Assembly: GCF_004088395.1 (NCBI RefSeq)
Contig: NZ_CP035107.1
Span: forward strand, 756,501-820,500
Reading direction: 5' to 3'
From: Ornithobacterium rhinotracheale
Lineage (GTDB): Bacteria; Bacteroidota; Bacteroidia; Flavobacteriales; Weeksellaceae
DNA length: 64,000 nt
The position numbers were made by a program, and so were the translations under genes. This document shows positions 8,987 through 18,285 of the stretch, one piece after another. Position 1 is the first letter of the stretch, and each line of letters begins with the position of its first letter. Below the pieces are notes generated by a model, which was given only the letters and a program-made list of their open reading frames with translations, was not told where the DNA came from and did no database searches.

Positions 8987-9316
8987 ATGTTTGGAGGAGT
9001 TAAAAATTATGTACAAGATCAAGTGATGCTTGCAAAGTTAGAGGTAGTAGAAGGGGCAGGAAAGGCTGCTGGTTCTATTGTGGCCATTATATTTATGGCA
9101 CTTTTTGGAATTTTCTTCTTTACTTTTTTAGGAATTGCGGGTGCTTACTATCTTTCAATTTATTTTGAATCTTACATCTATGGTTTTTTAGCAATGGCAG
9201 GCGTATTCTTATTGTTGCTGATTTTATTTGCAATTTTTAAAAAAGCAATTCAAAATTTAGTAGCTAATATTATCGTAGCTGCTACCATGGGTAGTAAAAA
9301 AGTTAAGAAAAAATAA
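8987..9316 (+). CDS. Phage holin family / DUF1469-like membrane protein
   Basis: About 109 residues from the ATG at 8987 (an in-frame TTG at 8978 is a less likely start). Two long hydrophobic helices, at about residues 30-60 and 65-90, with a charged Lys-rich C-terminus fit the Holin-X (DUF1469) family. Despite the family name there is no phage context. It is likely an inner-membrane protein acting with the YtxH protein. It ends one base into the next gene's ATG (overlap TAATG), indicating translational coupling. Confidence 0.75.
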   Translation: MFGGVKNYVQDQVMLAKLEVVEGAGKAAGSIVAIIFMALFGIFFFTFLGIAGAYYLSIYFESYIYGFLAMAGVFLLLLILFAIFKKAIQNLVANIIVAATMGSKKVKKK

Positions 9317-9681
9317 TGGAAGAAATAAGGTCGCTTAAAGATTTAAGAAGAAAAAAATTAGAACTGCAACAGAATCTAACCCGTGGGCTAGATAACCCCA
9401 TAAGTAGCATTGCAGGCTTGTTTAGTGCATTTAATAGCCAAAGAAAGCTGCGAAAAATGAACAAAAAGTTAGCACTTAGTAGTGAGAAGCCTCAGCGAAA
9501 TGAGCTGATAGATGAGGGTGCCAAAACAGTGCTTACATTCATTGCTAGTGCCGTGGTGAGCCGATTGAAGCTGGGTACTATTCCCAAAATCATTATCACC
9601 TCTGGGGTTGCACTGGCCACGCCGTATATTGTGGATTTTGTTCAGAAAGAAATCAGAAATCGTAAAAATAAAGAGAGATAA
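9316..9681 (+). CDS. Hypothetical membrane-associated protein of the YtxH-holin operon
   Basis: 121 residues, basic and helical at the N-terminus (SLKDLRRKKLELQQNL), with a possible membrane segment near the C-terminus (KIIITSGVALATPYIVDFVQ). The ATG overlaps the stop of the preceding gene. No named domain is recognised. It belongs to the same operon and ends at a hairpin terminator. Confidence 0.7.
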   Translation: MEEIRSLKDLRRKKLELQQNLTRGLDNPISSIAGLFSAFNSQRKLRKMNKKLALSSEKPQRNELIDEGAKTVLTFIASAVVSRLKLGTIPKIIITSGVALATPYIVDFVQKEIRNRKNKER

Positions 9682-9707
9682 ATACCAAAAAAACGCTCTC
9701 TCAATTA

Positions 9708-9748
9708 AAAAAATAGCCACAGTGTTTTTTACGCTGCGGCTATTTTTC
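9708..9748. terminator. Terminator between converging genes
   Basis: AAAATAGCCACAGTG pairs with CGCTGCGGCTATTTT with two G-T wobbles. T-rich tracts on both sides suit bidirectional use for the YtxH operon and the DUF1573 gene. Confidence 0.7.
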
Positions 9749-9769
9749 ATTTAAAAACTAAAAAATCTC

Positions 9770-10144
9770 TTATTCTTTTATAATTCCCTTGATTCTCAGT
9801 ATTTTTCTTCCGTTTTGTACAGCATTGGACAGAACGGTGATGGATTTGTTGAAAGAATCAGGGAGATTGGTGTTATAGCGAACTTTTATTTGTCCTTTGG
9901 CGCCAGGTGCAATCACTTCGGTGGGTTTTGGGTATTCCGCAGCGGTGCACCCACAAGAGGTTTGTACTTTCTTGATAATTAAAGGCTTGTCGCCAGTATT
10001 GGTGAAGACAAAAACGCGTTCGCCATTTGCTCCCTTAGCTACCTCGCCGTAATCGATTGTTTCTTTTTCAAATGTGATTTCCTGCGCACTGGCAGCAGTT
10101 AGCCCCACTAATGCAAAAGAAACTGCAAATAATAACTTTTTCAT
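9770..10144 (-). CDS. DUF1573 secreted protein
   Basis: About 124 residues from MKKLLFAVSFALVG; an in-frame ATG seven codons upstream is less likely because it would spoil the signal peptide. After cleavage near ASAQ the mature protein is an immunoglobulin-like DUF1573 domain with FVFTNTGDKPLIIKKV and the hallmark TSCGCTAAEYP. These proteins are common in Bacteroidota, are exported and have no established function. It is transcribed alone, diverging from valS. Confidence 0.85.
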   Translation of the reverse strand: MKKLLFAVSFALVGLTAASAQEITFEKETIDYGEVAKGANGERVFVFTNTGDKPLIIKKVQTSCGCTAAEYPKPTEVIAPGAKGQIKVRYNTNLPDSFNKSITVLSNAVQNGRKILRIKGIIKE

Positions 10145-10162
10145 ATCTATTATTTTAAAATG

Positions 10163-10170
10163 CAAATTTA
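10163..10170 (-). promoter_or_regulatory. Candidate -7 element for the DUF1573 gene
   Basis: TAAATTTG on the minus strand is a full TAnnTTTG match, 18 bases before the chosen ATG, which also supports that start. Confidence 0.45.
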
Positions 10171-10198
10171 AGTATTTTTTTATAACTAATTTTAATCT

Positions 10199-10206
10199 TA
10201 AATTTG
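10199..10206 (+). promoter_or_regulatory. Candidate -7 element for valS
   Basis: TAAATTTG matches TAnnTTTG 40 bases before the valS ATG. The upstream region is T-rich but has no clear TTTG. Confidence 0.4.
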
Positions 10207-10246
10207 CGGTTCAGAAAAATAGTATTCAAATAATATACCATTCTTT

Positions 10247-12868
10247 ATGGAAATACCATCAAAATACAACCCAAAGCATACCGAGGAGCGTTTATACAAC
10301 TTTTGGCAGGATAACGGATTCTTCCATTCTGAGCCCGATGATAGGCCTGCATACACCATTGTAATCCCACCTCCAAATGTAACTGGCGTATTGCACATGG
10401 GGCATATGTTGAACAACACAATTCAAGATATTTTAATTAGAAAAGCCCGTATGTCTGGCTTTAACGCTTGTTGGGTGCCAGGTACCGATCATGCATCAAT
10501 TGCTACCGAGGCAAAAGTAGTTAAAAGATTGAAGGAGCAAGGCATAGAGAAAACCGATTTGTCTCGCGACGAATTTTTGCAACACGCTTGGGACTGGACA
10601 CACGAGCACGGTGGCAAAATCCTTGAGCAGCTTAAAAAGCTAGGTGCTTCTTGTGATTGGGAGCGTACTAAATTTACTTTAGATGAAGATTTGTCTGAAG
10701 CGGTAACCAAAGTTTTTGTGGATTTATACAACAAAGGAAAAATCTACCGCGGATACAGAATGGTAAACTGGGATCCAGAAGCCAAAACCAACATTTCAGA
10801 CGAGGAGGTGATTTTCAAAGAGCAAAATGGTAAATTATATTATTTAAAGTACAAAATCGAGGGTTCTGAGGAGTTCTTGCAAGTTGCTACCACTAGACCA
10901 GAAACTATTTTTGGAGATGTGGCAATCTGCGTGAATCCAGAAGATGAGCGATATAAACATTTAGTTGGTAAAAAAGTAATTGTTCCGATTGTGAATCGTG
11001 TGATTCCAATCATAGCCGATGAATATGTAGACATTGAGTTTGGTACAGGTGCGTTGAAAATTACGCCAGCACACGACACCAATGACTACGAAATCGGTAA
11101 AAAATATGATTTAGAAATCATCGATGCTTTAGATGATGATGGTTGTTTAAATCAGCATGGATTGCATTACAATGGTAAAGACAGATTTGAAGTAAGAAAA
11201 CTCATTGCGCAAGAATTAGAAGAAAAAGATTTATTGCTAAAGGCTGAAGATTATATAAATAAAGTAGGCACCTCCGAGCGCACAGGAGCTGTGATAGAGC
11301 CTAAACTTTCAGTACAATGGTACTTGAAAATGAAAGAATTGGCACAAAAAGCACTCGATGCCGTAGCCGATAGTGAGGTGAAACTATACCCAGATAAATT
11401 CCGAAACACTTGGAACCACTGGCTAGAAAATGTTCACGATTGGAACATCTCTCGTCAGCTATGGTGGGGACACCGCATTCCAGCATATTTCTATGGCGAA
11501 GGTATGGAGGATTATGTAGTGGCAGAAACTGCAGAGCAAGCTTTAGCTTTAGCCCAAGAAAAAACAAATAATACAGATTTAAAACTAGAAGATTTAAAAC
11601 AAGACGAAGACGCCCTAGACACTTGGTTCTCTTCTTGGTTGTGGCCAATTTCAGTTTTCAATGGAATTAATGAACCAGAAAACGAAGAAATTAAATATTA
11701 TTACCCAACAAGGGATTTGGTGACAGGGCCAGACATCATGTTCTTCTGGGTGGCAAGAATGGTTATGGCTGGGTACGAATACCGCCAAGAGAAGCCATTC
11801 TCAAATGTGTATTTCACAGGATTGGTTCGAGATAAGCAAAGAAGAAAAATGTCTAAATCTCTCGGGAACTCGCCAGACCCCATTGAGCTAATGACTAAAT
11901 ATGGGGCCGATGGCGTGCGCGTGGGCTTAATGCTCGCATCTTCTGCGGGGAATGATTTGCTATTTGACGAAGATTTATGTCTGCAAGGGCGTAATTTTGC
12001 CAATAAAATCTGGAACGCTTTCCGTTTGGTTTACCATTGGGAAACAGCACCAAACGAAGAAACCGAAGTGGCTAAAAATGCAAATGCATGGTTCAGAGCC
12101 AAATTCAATAAGACATTGGTAGAAATGAATCATAACTTTGAGCAATTCAGAATTTCAGATGCGTTGATGTCTTTGTATAAATTGATTTGGGATGATTTCT
12201 GTTCTTGGTATTTAGAGGCAATTAAGCCAGATTTCCAACAACCAATTGCAGAGCAAACCAAGGCACAAGCCATCGCATTTTTAGAAGATTTAATTAAATT
12301 ATTACACCCATTTATGCCATTCTTGACCGAAGAGATTTGGCAAAACATCAAAGAAAGAAAAGTAGAGGAGGCGTTGATAGTTTCATCGTATCCAGAAGCG
12401 CAAGCTTTTGACGAAAAAGTGTTGGAATTGTTTGAAAATAGTGCCGAAATCGTTTCAGGAATCCGTACAATTCGCAAAGAGAAAAACATTCCAAATAAAG
12501 AGAAATTAAATCTATTTACTGAAAATTCAGACACTTTCTTAACGGCTGTAGTGGAGAAATTAGGAAATCTAAATCCAATCGAATTTTCAAGCGAAAAACC
12601 GAATAATGCTCAAACTTTCAGAGTAGGTGTGCAAGAGTTTCATGTGCCACTCGAGGGCTTAATTGATGCCGAAGCAGAAATCGAGAAATTAGAAGCAGAT
12701 AAAAAATATTTGGAAGGTTTCTTGAAATCCGTGGAGAAAAAATTGAGCAACGAGCGATTTGTAGCCAATGCACCTGAGCAAGTGGTGGCCATGGAGCGAA
12801 AAAAACAAGCCGATGCTACCGAAAAAATCGCTTTGATTGAAGAGCAATTGAAATCGTTGAGAGGATAA
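10247..12868 (+). CDS. valS: Valyl-tRNA synthetase
   Basis: 873 residues, normal length. The class I signatures are present: the HIGH-type motif in [15 protein letters not shown] and KMSKS in [11 protein letters not shown]. The inserted editing domain includes [10 protein letters not shown] and [12 protein letters not shown]. The C-terminus is a charged coiled coil ([17 protein letters not shown]), the tRNA-binding arm typical of ValRS. It charges tRNA-Val in the cytosol and edits mischarged Thr. The transporter gene that follows starts 2 bases later. Confidence 0.97.
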   Translation: MEIPSKYNPKHTEERLYNFWQDNGFFHSEPDDRPAYTIVIPPPNVTGVLHMGHMLNNTIQDILIRKARMSGFNACWVPGTDHASIATEAKVVKRLKEQGIEKTDLSRDEFLQHAWDWTHEHGGKILEQLKKLGASCDWERTKFTLDEDLSEAVTKVFVDLYNKGKIYRGYRMVNWDPEAKTNISDEEVIFKEQNGKLYYLKYKIEGSEEFLQVATTRPETIFGDVAICVNPEDERYKHLVGKKVIVPIVNRVIPIIADEYVDIEFGTGALKITPAHDTNDYEIGKKYDLEIIDALDDDGCLNQHGLHYNGKDRFEVRKLIAQELEEKDLLLKAEDYINKVGTSERTGAVIEPKLSVQWYLKMKELAQKALDAVADSEVKLYPDKFRNTWNHWLENVHDWNISRQLWWGHRIPAYFYGEGMEDYVVAETAEQALALAQEKTNNTDLKLEDLKQDEDALDTWFSSWLWPISVFNGINEPENEEIKYYYPTRDLVTGPDIMFFWVARMVMAGYEYRQEKPFSNVYFTGLVRDKQRRKMSKSLGNSPDPIELMTKYGADGVRVGLMLASSAGNDLLFDEDLCLQGRNFANKIWNAFRLVYHWETAPNEETEVAKNANAWFRAKFNKTLVEMNHNFEQFRISDALMSLYKLIWDDFCSWYLEAIKPDFQQPIAEQTKAQAIAFLEDLIKLLHPFMPFLTEEIWQNIKERKVEEALIVSSYPEAQAFDEKVLELFENSAEIVSGIRTIRKEKNIPNKEKLNLFTENSDTFLTAVVEKLGNLNPIEFSSEKPNNAQTFRVGVQEFHVPLEGLIDAEAEIEKLEADKKYLEGFLKSVEKKLSNERFVANAPEQVVAMERKKQADATEKIALIEEQLKSLRG

Positions 12869-12870
12869 AA

Positions 12871-13584
12871 ATGGCAGAGCATCAAGAAGAAATCGATCAA
12901 TATTTAGCCAAGCACTACATCAACAAAAGTAATTGGCTGAGAGCTGCGGTATTGGGTGCCAACGACGGAATTTTGTCTACATCCAGTGTTGCCATTGGGG
13001 TAGCGGTAGCCAGCACTTCCAGCGAGCCCATTATTTTGTCTACTTTGGCAGCCATGGTGGCTGGTGCACTTTCAATGGCGGCGGGAGAATATGTTTCTGT
13101 AAGTTCTCAAACCGACATCGAAACTTCTGATATTGAGAGAGAAAGAAAAGAGCTGGAGGAAATGCCAGAACTTGAGCTTGAGATGCTTGCCAAGATTTAT
13201 GAACAACGCGGACTCAAAAAAGAAACGGCCAAACTTGTGGCGCAAGAGCTTACCGAGCACAATGCATTGGATGCCCATGTGCGCGACGAATTAGGCTTAA
13301 ACGAGATAAATAAAGCCAATCCTTTGCAGGCAGCTTTTGCTTCGGGTGCATCATTTACGGCAGGAGCGCTTTTGCCGCTGTTGGTGGTGTTATTGTTTCC
13401 CGTCAAAGGGTTGGAATATGCCTTATATGGTTCATCAATTATATTTTTGATGATTTTGGGCGCAGTGGCAGCCAAAGCAGGAGGCTCAAATATCAAAAAA
13501 GCGGTTTTCCGAATCAGTTTTTGGGGTACAGCCGCCATGGGACTCACCGCGTTGGTAGGGCATTTTTTTGGTGTAAATATTTAA
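12871..13584 (+). CDS. VIT1/CCC1-family metal ion transporter
   Basis: 237 residues. The sequence VLGANDGILSTSSVAIGVA is the first helix of the CCC1/VIT1 family, followed by ALSMAAGEYVSVSSQ, a cytosolic acidic metal-binding section (ERKELEEMPELELEML) and three hydrophobic C-terminal helices. Family members move Fe2+ or Mn2+ across membranes. The gene is 2 bases after valS and 15 bases before dnaG, so the three are probably one transcript. Confidence 0.85.
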   Translation: MAEHQEEIDQYLAKHYINKSNWLRAAVLGANDGILSTSSVAIGVAVASTSSEPIILSTLAAMVAGALSMAAGEYVSVSSQTDIETSDIERERKELEEMPELELEMLAKIYEQRGLKKETAKLVAQELTEHNALDAHVRDELGLNEINKANPLQAAFASGASFTAGALLPLLVVLLFPVKGLEYALYGSSIIFLMILGAVAAKAGGSNIKKAVFRISFWGTAAMGLTALVGHFFGVNI

Positions 13585-13599
13585 AAAATATCCAAGCAA

Positions 13600-15551
13600 T
13601 TGATTACGCAAAGTACCATAGATGAAATTTTTTCTACTGCGCGGGTAGAAGAGGTGATTGGTGATTTCATTCAGCTAAAGAAATCGGGGAGTAACTTTAA
13701 AGGTTTCTCTCCTTTTAGCAATGAAAAAACACCATCATTTATGGTTTCGCCTGCCAAGCAAATTTGGAAAGATTTCTCTTCGGGAAAGGGGGAAGTGTCG
13801 TTTCATTTTTAATGGAGCACGAGCAATTCACTTATCCAGAGGCACTTCGCTGGCTGGCCAAACGCTACAATATTACCATAGAGGAAGACCAAGAACAGAG
13901 CGAAGAGCAACTAGCACAGGCCAAAGAGAAAGAAAATCAATTTACACTCACCGCTTTTGCTGCAAAATTCTTCAAAGAGCAACTGCACAACACCGAGGAA
14001 GGAAAAATTATAGGATTATCCTATTTTAGAGAGCGTGGTTTTAATGATAAAACCATCGAAACCTTTGATTTAGGGTACTCTCCCAAAGCTTGGGAGGCTT
14101 TTACGCAATATGCCAAAGATAACGGGTATTCCGTTGATTTACTTAAAAATACAGGACTCACTGTAGGTTCGGGCGATCGTGCCGTAGACCGATTTCGTGA
14201 GCGTGTCATGTTCCCGATTCATAGTTTCTCTGGTCGCATTTTAGGCTTCGGCGGTAGGATTTTAAACAATCAAGCCAAAGCAGCCAAGTATCTCAATTCG
14301 CCTGAAAACGAAATTTATCATAAGAGCAAAATTCTCTATGGAATTTATCAAGCAAAACAATCTATTTTAAAGAAAGATGAGTGTATCTTGGTGGAAGGCT
14401 ACACCGATGTTTTGTCTTTGCACCAAGCTGGGATTAAAAATGTAGTGGCAAGTTCGGGCACGGCTTTAACGCCAGAGCAAATCCGTTTGATTAAACGCCT
14501 TACGCATAATTTAATCCTAATTTATGATGGAGATGCAGCAGGGATTAAAGCATCGTTCCGAGGGATTGATTTGATTTTAACCCAAGAGCTAAACGCCAAA
14601 ATAGTGGTTTTGCCCGATGGAGATGATCCCGATTCTTTTGCCAAAAAACATTCCGATACCGAAATTCAGGCGTTTATTGCTGAAAATGCCGTAGATTTTA
14701 TTGAGTTTAAGATTAAAATCTTAAGCGAAAAAGCGGGCAATGATCCAAGCAAACGAGCTGAGATGGTAAGTAGTGTGGTGCATAGCATTGCCTTGATTCC
14801 CAATTTAATTCAACGCGAATTGTATGTTCAGAAGGCAGCACTTTTATTGGATTTAAGAGAGGAAACACTTTTTCGACAACTAAGCGTAGAGCTTCAAGAA
14901 ATAGCCAAAGAAAGCAGAGGAGGTACTTCGCAAGATTCGGCGGGGCTTAGCACTGCGATAAAAATAGCAAAGCCTAGCGATGAGCCTAATTTTGAAATTC
15001 AAGACAAAACGGCACAAGTCGAGGAGCAAATTCTGGAGGTGATTACGCTTTCAGAAAATAAAAAATATACATTCAAAAGTTTAGCCTCTGCCGAAAAAGA
15101 TGAGTTCTATGAATCCACGGTGTTAGAGGAAGTTTTAGCTAATTTAGAAGAGGACGAAATGGAATTTTCTACGCCTTTTTACAAAGCACGATTGGCTGAA
15201 ATCAGAAATCAATGGGAGGAAAAAGGCAAAATCGATGTGAGCGAATTTATGCGCCAAGCCGATGAGCGTGTGGTGGCAATGTACACTAATTTCTTGACCG
15301 AAAAATATTTCCTTTCCGATTGGAAAAACCATGGAACGCATGTGCCCACTTTGGAAGAAAATACGCCTTTGCATACACAGCATTTAATGCTGACTTACAA
15401 AGTTTTAAACATAAAAAAACAAGCTCAGCGAGCAAAAGAGGAGCTCAAAAAAGAACTCGAACCAGCCGAACGCATGGCGGTGCTTAAAAATCTAATGTAT
15501 TTAAAACAAGTTTTAACCAAGGCTGAAATCTTGTTGGATAAAAGCGTTTAG
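13600..15551 (+). CDS. dnaG: DNA primase DnaG, split by an apparent -1 frameshift
   Basis: The frame opening at TTG 13600 encodes the N-terminus (STIDEIFSTARVEEVIGDF, then TPSFMVSPAKQIWKDFSSGK) and would stop at 13812. The rest (GGSVVSFLMEHEQFTYPEA onward) lies in the -1 frame up to 15551. The two join seamlessly at GGGAAAGGGGG (13782-13792): one extra G, or a -1 slip on G GGA AAG, restores primase. The TOPRIM region is intact (ILVEGYTDVLSL, LIYDGDAAG), and the fused length of about 650 residues is normal. The usual zinc ligands of the CHC2 finger are absent (GFSPFSNEKTPSF, WKDFSSGKGG). TTG appears to be the real start because the homologous N-terminus begins there. DnaG makes replication primers and is essential, so function must be preserved. 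Confidence 0.85.
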
Positions 15552-16279
15552 CTATTCCAAATTTCCCAAGCTGCTTCGGCTTGTTTTTCAAGCATTTCTA
15601 GTCCGTTTTTGATGCTGGCGTCTTTTGCTTTTGCCAATTGCAAAAATTTAGTTTCACTCGGATTGTAGATTAAATCATACGCCAAATGCTGGCTTGTGAT
15701 GGCATTGTAGGGCAAATCAGGGCATTTATCCACATTGGGCGAGGTTCCGAGCGGTGTGCAATTCACGATGATTTTATATTCCTCGATGATTTCAGGCGTT
15801 AGTTCATCATAGGTAAAATCTCCCTGAGAGCGTGACACGACTTTAAACGCAATCCCCAGTTCCGAAAATACATATTTTACAGCTTTAGATGCACCGCCTG
15901 TACCTAAAATCAAGGCTTTGCGGTGGTGTTTTTTTAATAATGGAGCGATAGAGTTTCTGAACCCAATGACATCGGTGTTGTGTCCTATGCATTTTCCATT
16001 TTTTAATTGAATGGTGTTTACGGCATTGATTTCTTTAGCCGCTCCCGTGATTTCATCCAAAAAAGGAATCACTTCTTGCTTGTACGGAATCGTGACATTT
16101 AGCCCAGAAATTCCCGATTTTAATAGATTTTCTACTTCAGAAATTTCGGCTAAATCAAATAAATTGTATTCAGCAGCAATGTTTTCTCGCTTGAATTTGG
16201 CTTTAAAATATTTAGGTGAAAAAGAATAAGAGACGTTTCTGCCGATGAGTCCGTAAGTCTTAGATTCGTTTTTTTTCAT
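15548..16279 (-). CDS. aroE: Shikimate dehydrogenase
   Basis: 243 residues. SYSFSPKYF is the shikimate-binding N-terminus, LNVTIPYKQEV carries the catalytic Lys, GHNTDVIGF the catalytic Asp and ILGTGGASKAV the NADP-binding loop. The enzyme reduces 3-dehydroshikimate in aromatic amino acid synthesis. Its end overlaps dnaG by 4 bases tail to tail, and its start lies 20 bases inside the end of the upstream DUF368 gene, which suggests coupled translation. Confidence 0.93.
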   Translation of the reverse strand: MKKNESKTYGLIGRNVSYSFSPKYFKAKFKRENIAAEYNLFDLAEISEVENLLKSGISGLNVTIPYKQEVIPFLDEITGAAKEINAVNTIQLKNGKCIGHNTDVIGFRNSIAPLLKKHHRKALILGTGGASKAVKYVFSELGIAFKVVSRSQGDFTYDELTPEIIEEYKIIVNCTPLGTSPNVDKCPDLPYNAITSQHLAYDLIYNPSETKFLQLAKAKDASIKNGLEMLEKQAEAAWEIWNS

Positions 16280-17267
16280 ACTTGTAAATCAATAAAATAG
16301 TTGCAATGCCTATCGCAATACAGATTAAATCTACGAAAAAGTGCAGATTGATTTGTGGTAAATAGCGAGTATAGCCTATGAGGTATCCCTGTGGATTGAG
16401 GTCTTTGGTTTTCCAAGGCCAAGCGGCACCGAGCGAACCGATGATAAAGCCAATTAACCAGCCGATGACGATGTCGTGATAATGTTTGAGTAAATAGCCC
16501 ATGAGTTTAGAAAAACTAATTAAACCGACAACCGAGCCAATGGTGAAAATTGTTACCAAATACAGCATGTGTATGCGTTCTGCCCGCTCGGCAAGCGTTG
16601 CAGTGCCTAGCATGGTAAAATCTCCGTTGAATATCGCTATAATTGTATAAAATAGATTATTCACACAATCTACCAAAAGCAGGTTATAGTTTCCTATGAT
16701 GATGAGCATAAACGAGCCAGAAAAGCCAGGCAATGTCATGCCCGAAACGCTGATGATACCGCAGAGAAAGATAAACCAATAGCTGTCGTTAGGTGCCATG
16801 GGTTCCATAAACGAAATCATAAGTCCAAGTGCAGAGCCTAGGAAAATTCCGTAATATACAGGTTTTTTCCATTCCTTGATTTTGGTGCAAACATAGAAAA
16901 TGGAGCCTATGATGAGCCCAAAAAAGTAGCTCCATACTTCGGTTTCTAAGCCCAGTCCGCCCTCGCTATGCGTGCGAATGAGGTAGTCGATGAGGAGGGA
17001 AATGGAGAAAAATGCCGATACGGAACCGAAATTTACTGAAAATTGGAATTTAAAATTGATGTAATCTAAAAACTTTTGAAAACGCCCAGAAAGCAATAAT
17101 CTAAAGGCTTTGGTATTGATTTTTTGATAGGAATAAATCAATTCTTCATAAAAATTGGTTACAAGTGCAATCATTCCACCAGACACGCCAGGGATTTTGT
17201 TTGCGGTTCCCATCAATAAGCCTTTGAACCAAAGAATTAGATAATCAATAAAATTTCGTTTATACAT
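16260..17267 (-). CDS. DUF368 membrane protein, copy 2 (probable polyprenyl-phosphate transporter)
   Basis: 335 residues with about eight to ten hydrophobic helices and the two inverted family signatures GTANKIPGVSGGMIALVT (N-terminal) and SGMTLPGFSGSFMLIIIG (middle). DUF368 proteins have recently been linked to recycling of undecaprenyl phosphate across the membrane for cell-wall synthesis. It overlaps its paralogue upstream by 8 bases and aroE downstream by 20. In the first signature Ile replaces the Val seen in copy 1 (KIPGVSGG against VVPGVSGG). Confidence 0.85.
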   Translation of the reverse strand: MYKRNFIDYLILWFKGLLMGTANKIPGVSGGMIALVTNFYEELIYSYQKINTKAFRLLLSGRFQKFLDYINFKFQFSVNFGSVSAFFSISLLIDYLIRTHSEGGLGLETEVWSYFFGLIIGSIFYVCTKIKEWKKPVYYGIFLGSALGLMISFMEPMAPNDSYWFIFLCGIISVSGMTLPGFSGSFMLIIIGNYNLLLVDCVNNLFYTIIAIFNGDFTMLGTATLAERAERIHMLYLVTIFTIGSVVGLISFSKLMGYLLKHYHDIVIGWLIGFIIGSLGAAWPWKTKDLNPQGYLIGYTRYLPQINLHFFVDLICIAIGIATILLIYKYEKKRI

Positions 17268-18276
17268 TTTTAGATTTTGCGATGTATTCGATAATGAAAA
17301 TAATTAAAAAACCAAATACGCCAAATGCTATTGCCGAAATCAAATGATTTTCTGCACTCGCATTGGCAAGTGTGTACATACTAGGGCTTATGTTGCTCTC
17401 TATTAGAGAATTAATTTTGCTAAAAGATTCGCTAGATTGTTCTTGCAAATATACCGAAAGACTTTTGTAATTTGGTGAAAGTTCGCTCATTAGCTTTTCT
17501 CCGTGATCTTTGATGTACACGGTTTCGTTGATTTTCCATGGCCAAATTTTCCAAAGCGAGCCAATCAAAAAGCCTGTGAGCACGCCCACCAAAGTGTTGT
17601 GATGCTTTTCCAATAGATAATTTAATAGTTTTGAAAAAGAAAGTAGCCCGATACCTGATCCTAAAACGACTACTGCAATAGTGCCTATTTCATGATTTCC
17701 AATGGCTGAAATAATCGTGGTGTAAGCACCTAAAAGCAATAGGATAAAACTCCCAGAAATACCAGGTAAAATCATGGCACAAGCTGCTAAAGCTCCTGAT
17801 AAAAACAAATATAAGTAGCTACTTTGTGCTGCCAATGGCGGCATGGTCGAGACATAGAAAATAGCAATAGTCCCGAGAATAATGCCCAAAATACTACCTA
17901 AATTCCATTTTTTGATTTGTTTGCCTACATAGAAAATGCTGGCGATAATTAATCCAAAAAAGAAAGACCACAATTGGATAGGATAATATTGCAATAAAAA
18001 AGTAATGAGTTTGGCCAGAGATAAAATACTTGTTGCGATACCTGCAAGCAGCACTACCAAAAAGTTCCCATTCACTTTTTGCCAAACTTCTTTGAAATTT
18101 CCTTTTAAAATATCTTTGAACAAAGCAGGCTTAATATTGCTGATACTCTGGATTAATTCATCATAAATTCCAGAAATAAAAGCAATTGTTCCGCCTGAAA
18201 CGCCAGGTACTACATCGGCAGAGCCCATAGCGATGCCTTTCAGATAAATAAAAAGGTAGTCTTTAAAATTTCTCAT
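17260..18276 (-). CDS. DUF368 membrane protein, copy 1 (probable polyprenyl-phosphate transporter)
   Basis: 338 residues, the same architecture as the next gene: GSADVVPGVSGGTIAFIS near the N-terminus and AMILPGISGSFILLLLG in the middle, with many membrane helices. It differs from copy 2 in carrying an extra soluble stretch near residues 255-305. The pair forms a tandem duplication downstream of murA, 9 bases after its stop. That context fits a role in lipid-carrier recycling for peptidoglycan. Confidence 0.85.
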   Translation of the reverse strand: MRNFKDYLFIYLKGIAMGSADVVPGVSGGTIAFISGIYDELIQSISNIKPALFKDILKGNFKEVWQKVNGNFLVVLLAGIATSILSLAKLITFLLQYYPIQLWSFFFGLIIASIFYVGKQIKKWNLGSILGIILGTIAIFYVSTMPPLAAQSSYLYLFLSGALAACAMILPGISGSFILLLLGAYTTIISAIGNHEIGTIAVVVLGSGIGLLSFSKLLNYLLEKHHNTLVGVLTGFLIGSLWKIWPWKINETVYIKDHGEKLMSELSPNYKSLSVYLQEQSSESFSKINSLIESNISPSMYTLANASAENHLISAIAFGVFGFLIIFIIEYIAKSKNV

Positions 18277-18285
18277 GCTCTGTGA

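Noticed and set aside
12640-12900. Antisense ORFs over valS, dnaG, topA and other genes
   Set aside because: They overlap strongly conserved genes and have shadow-like compositions.
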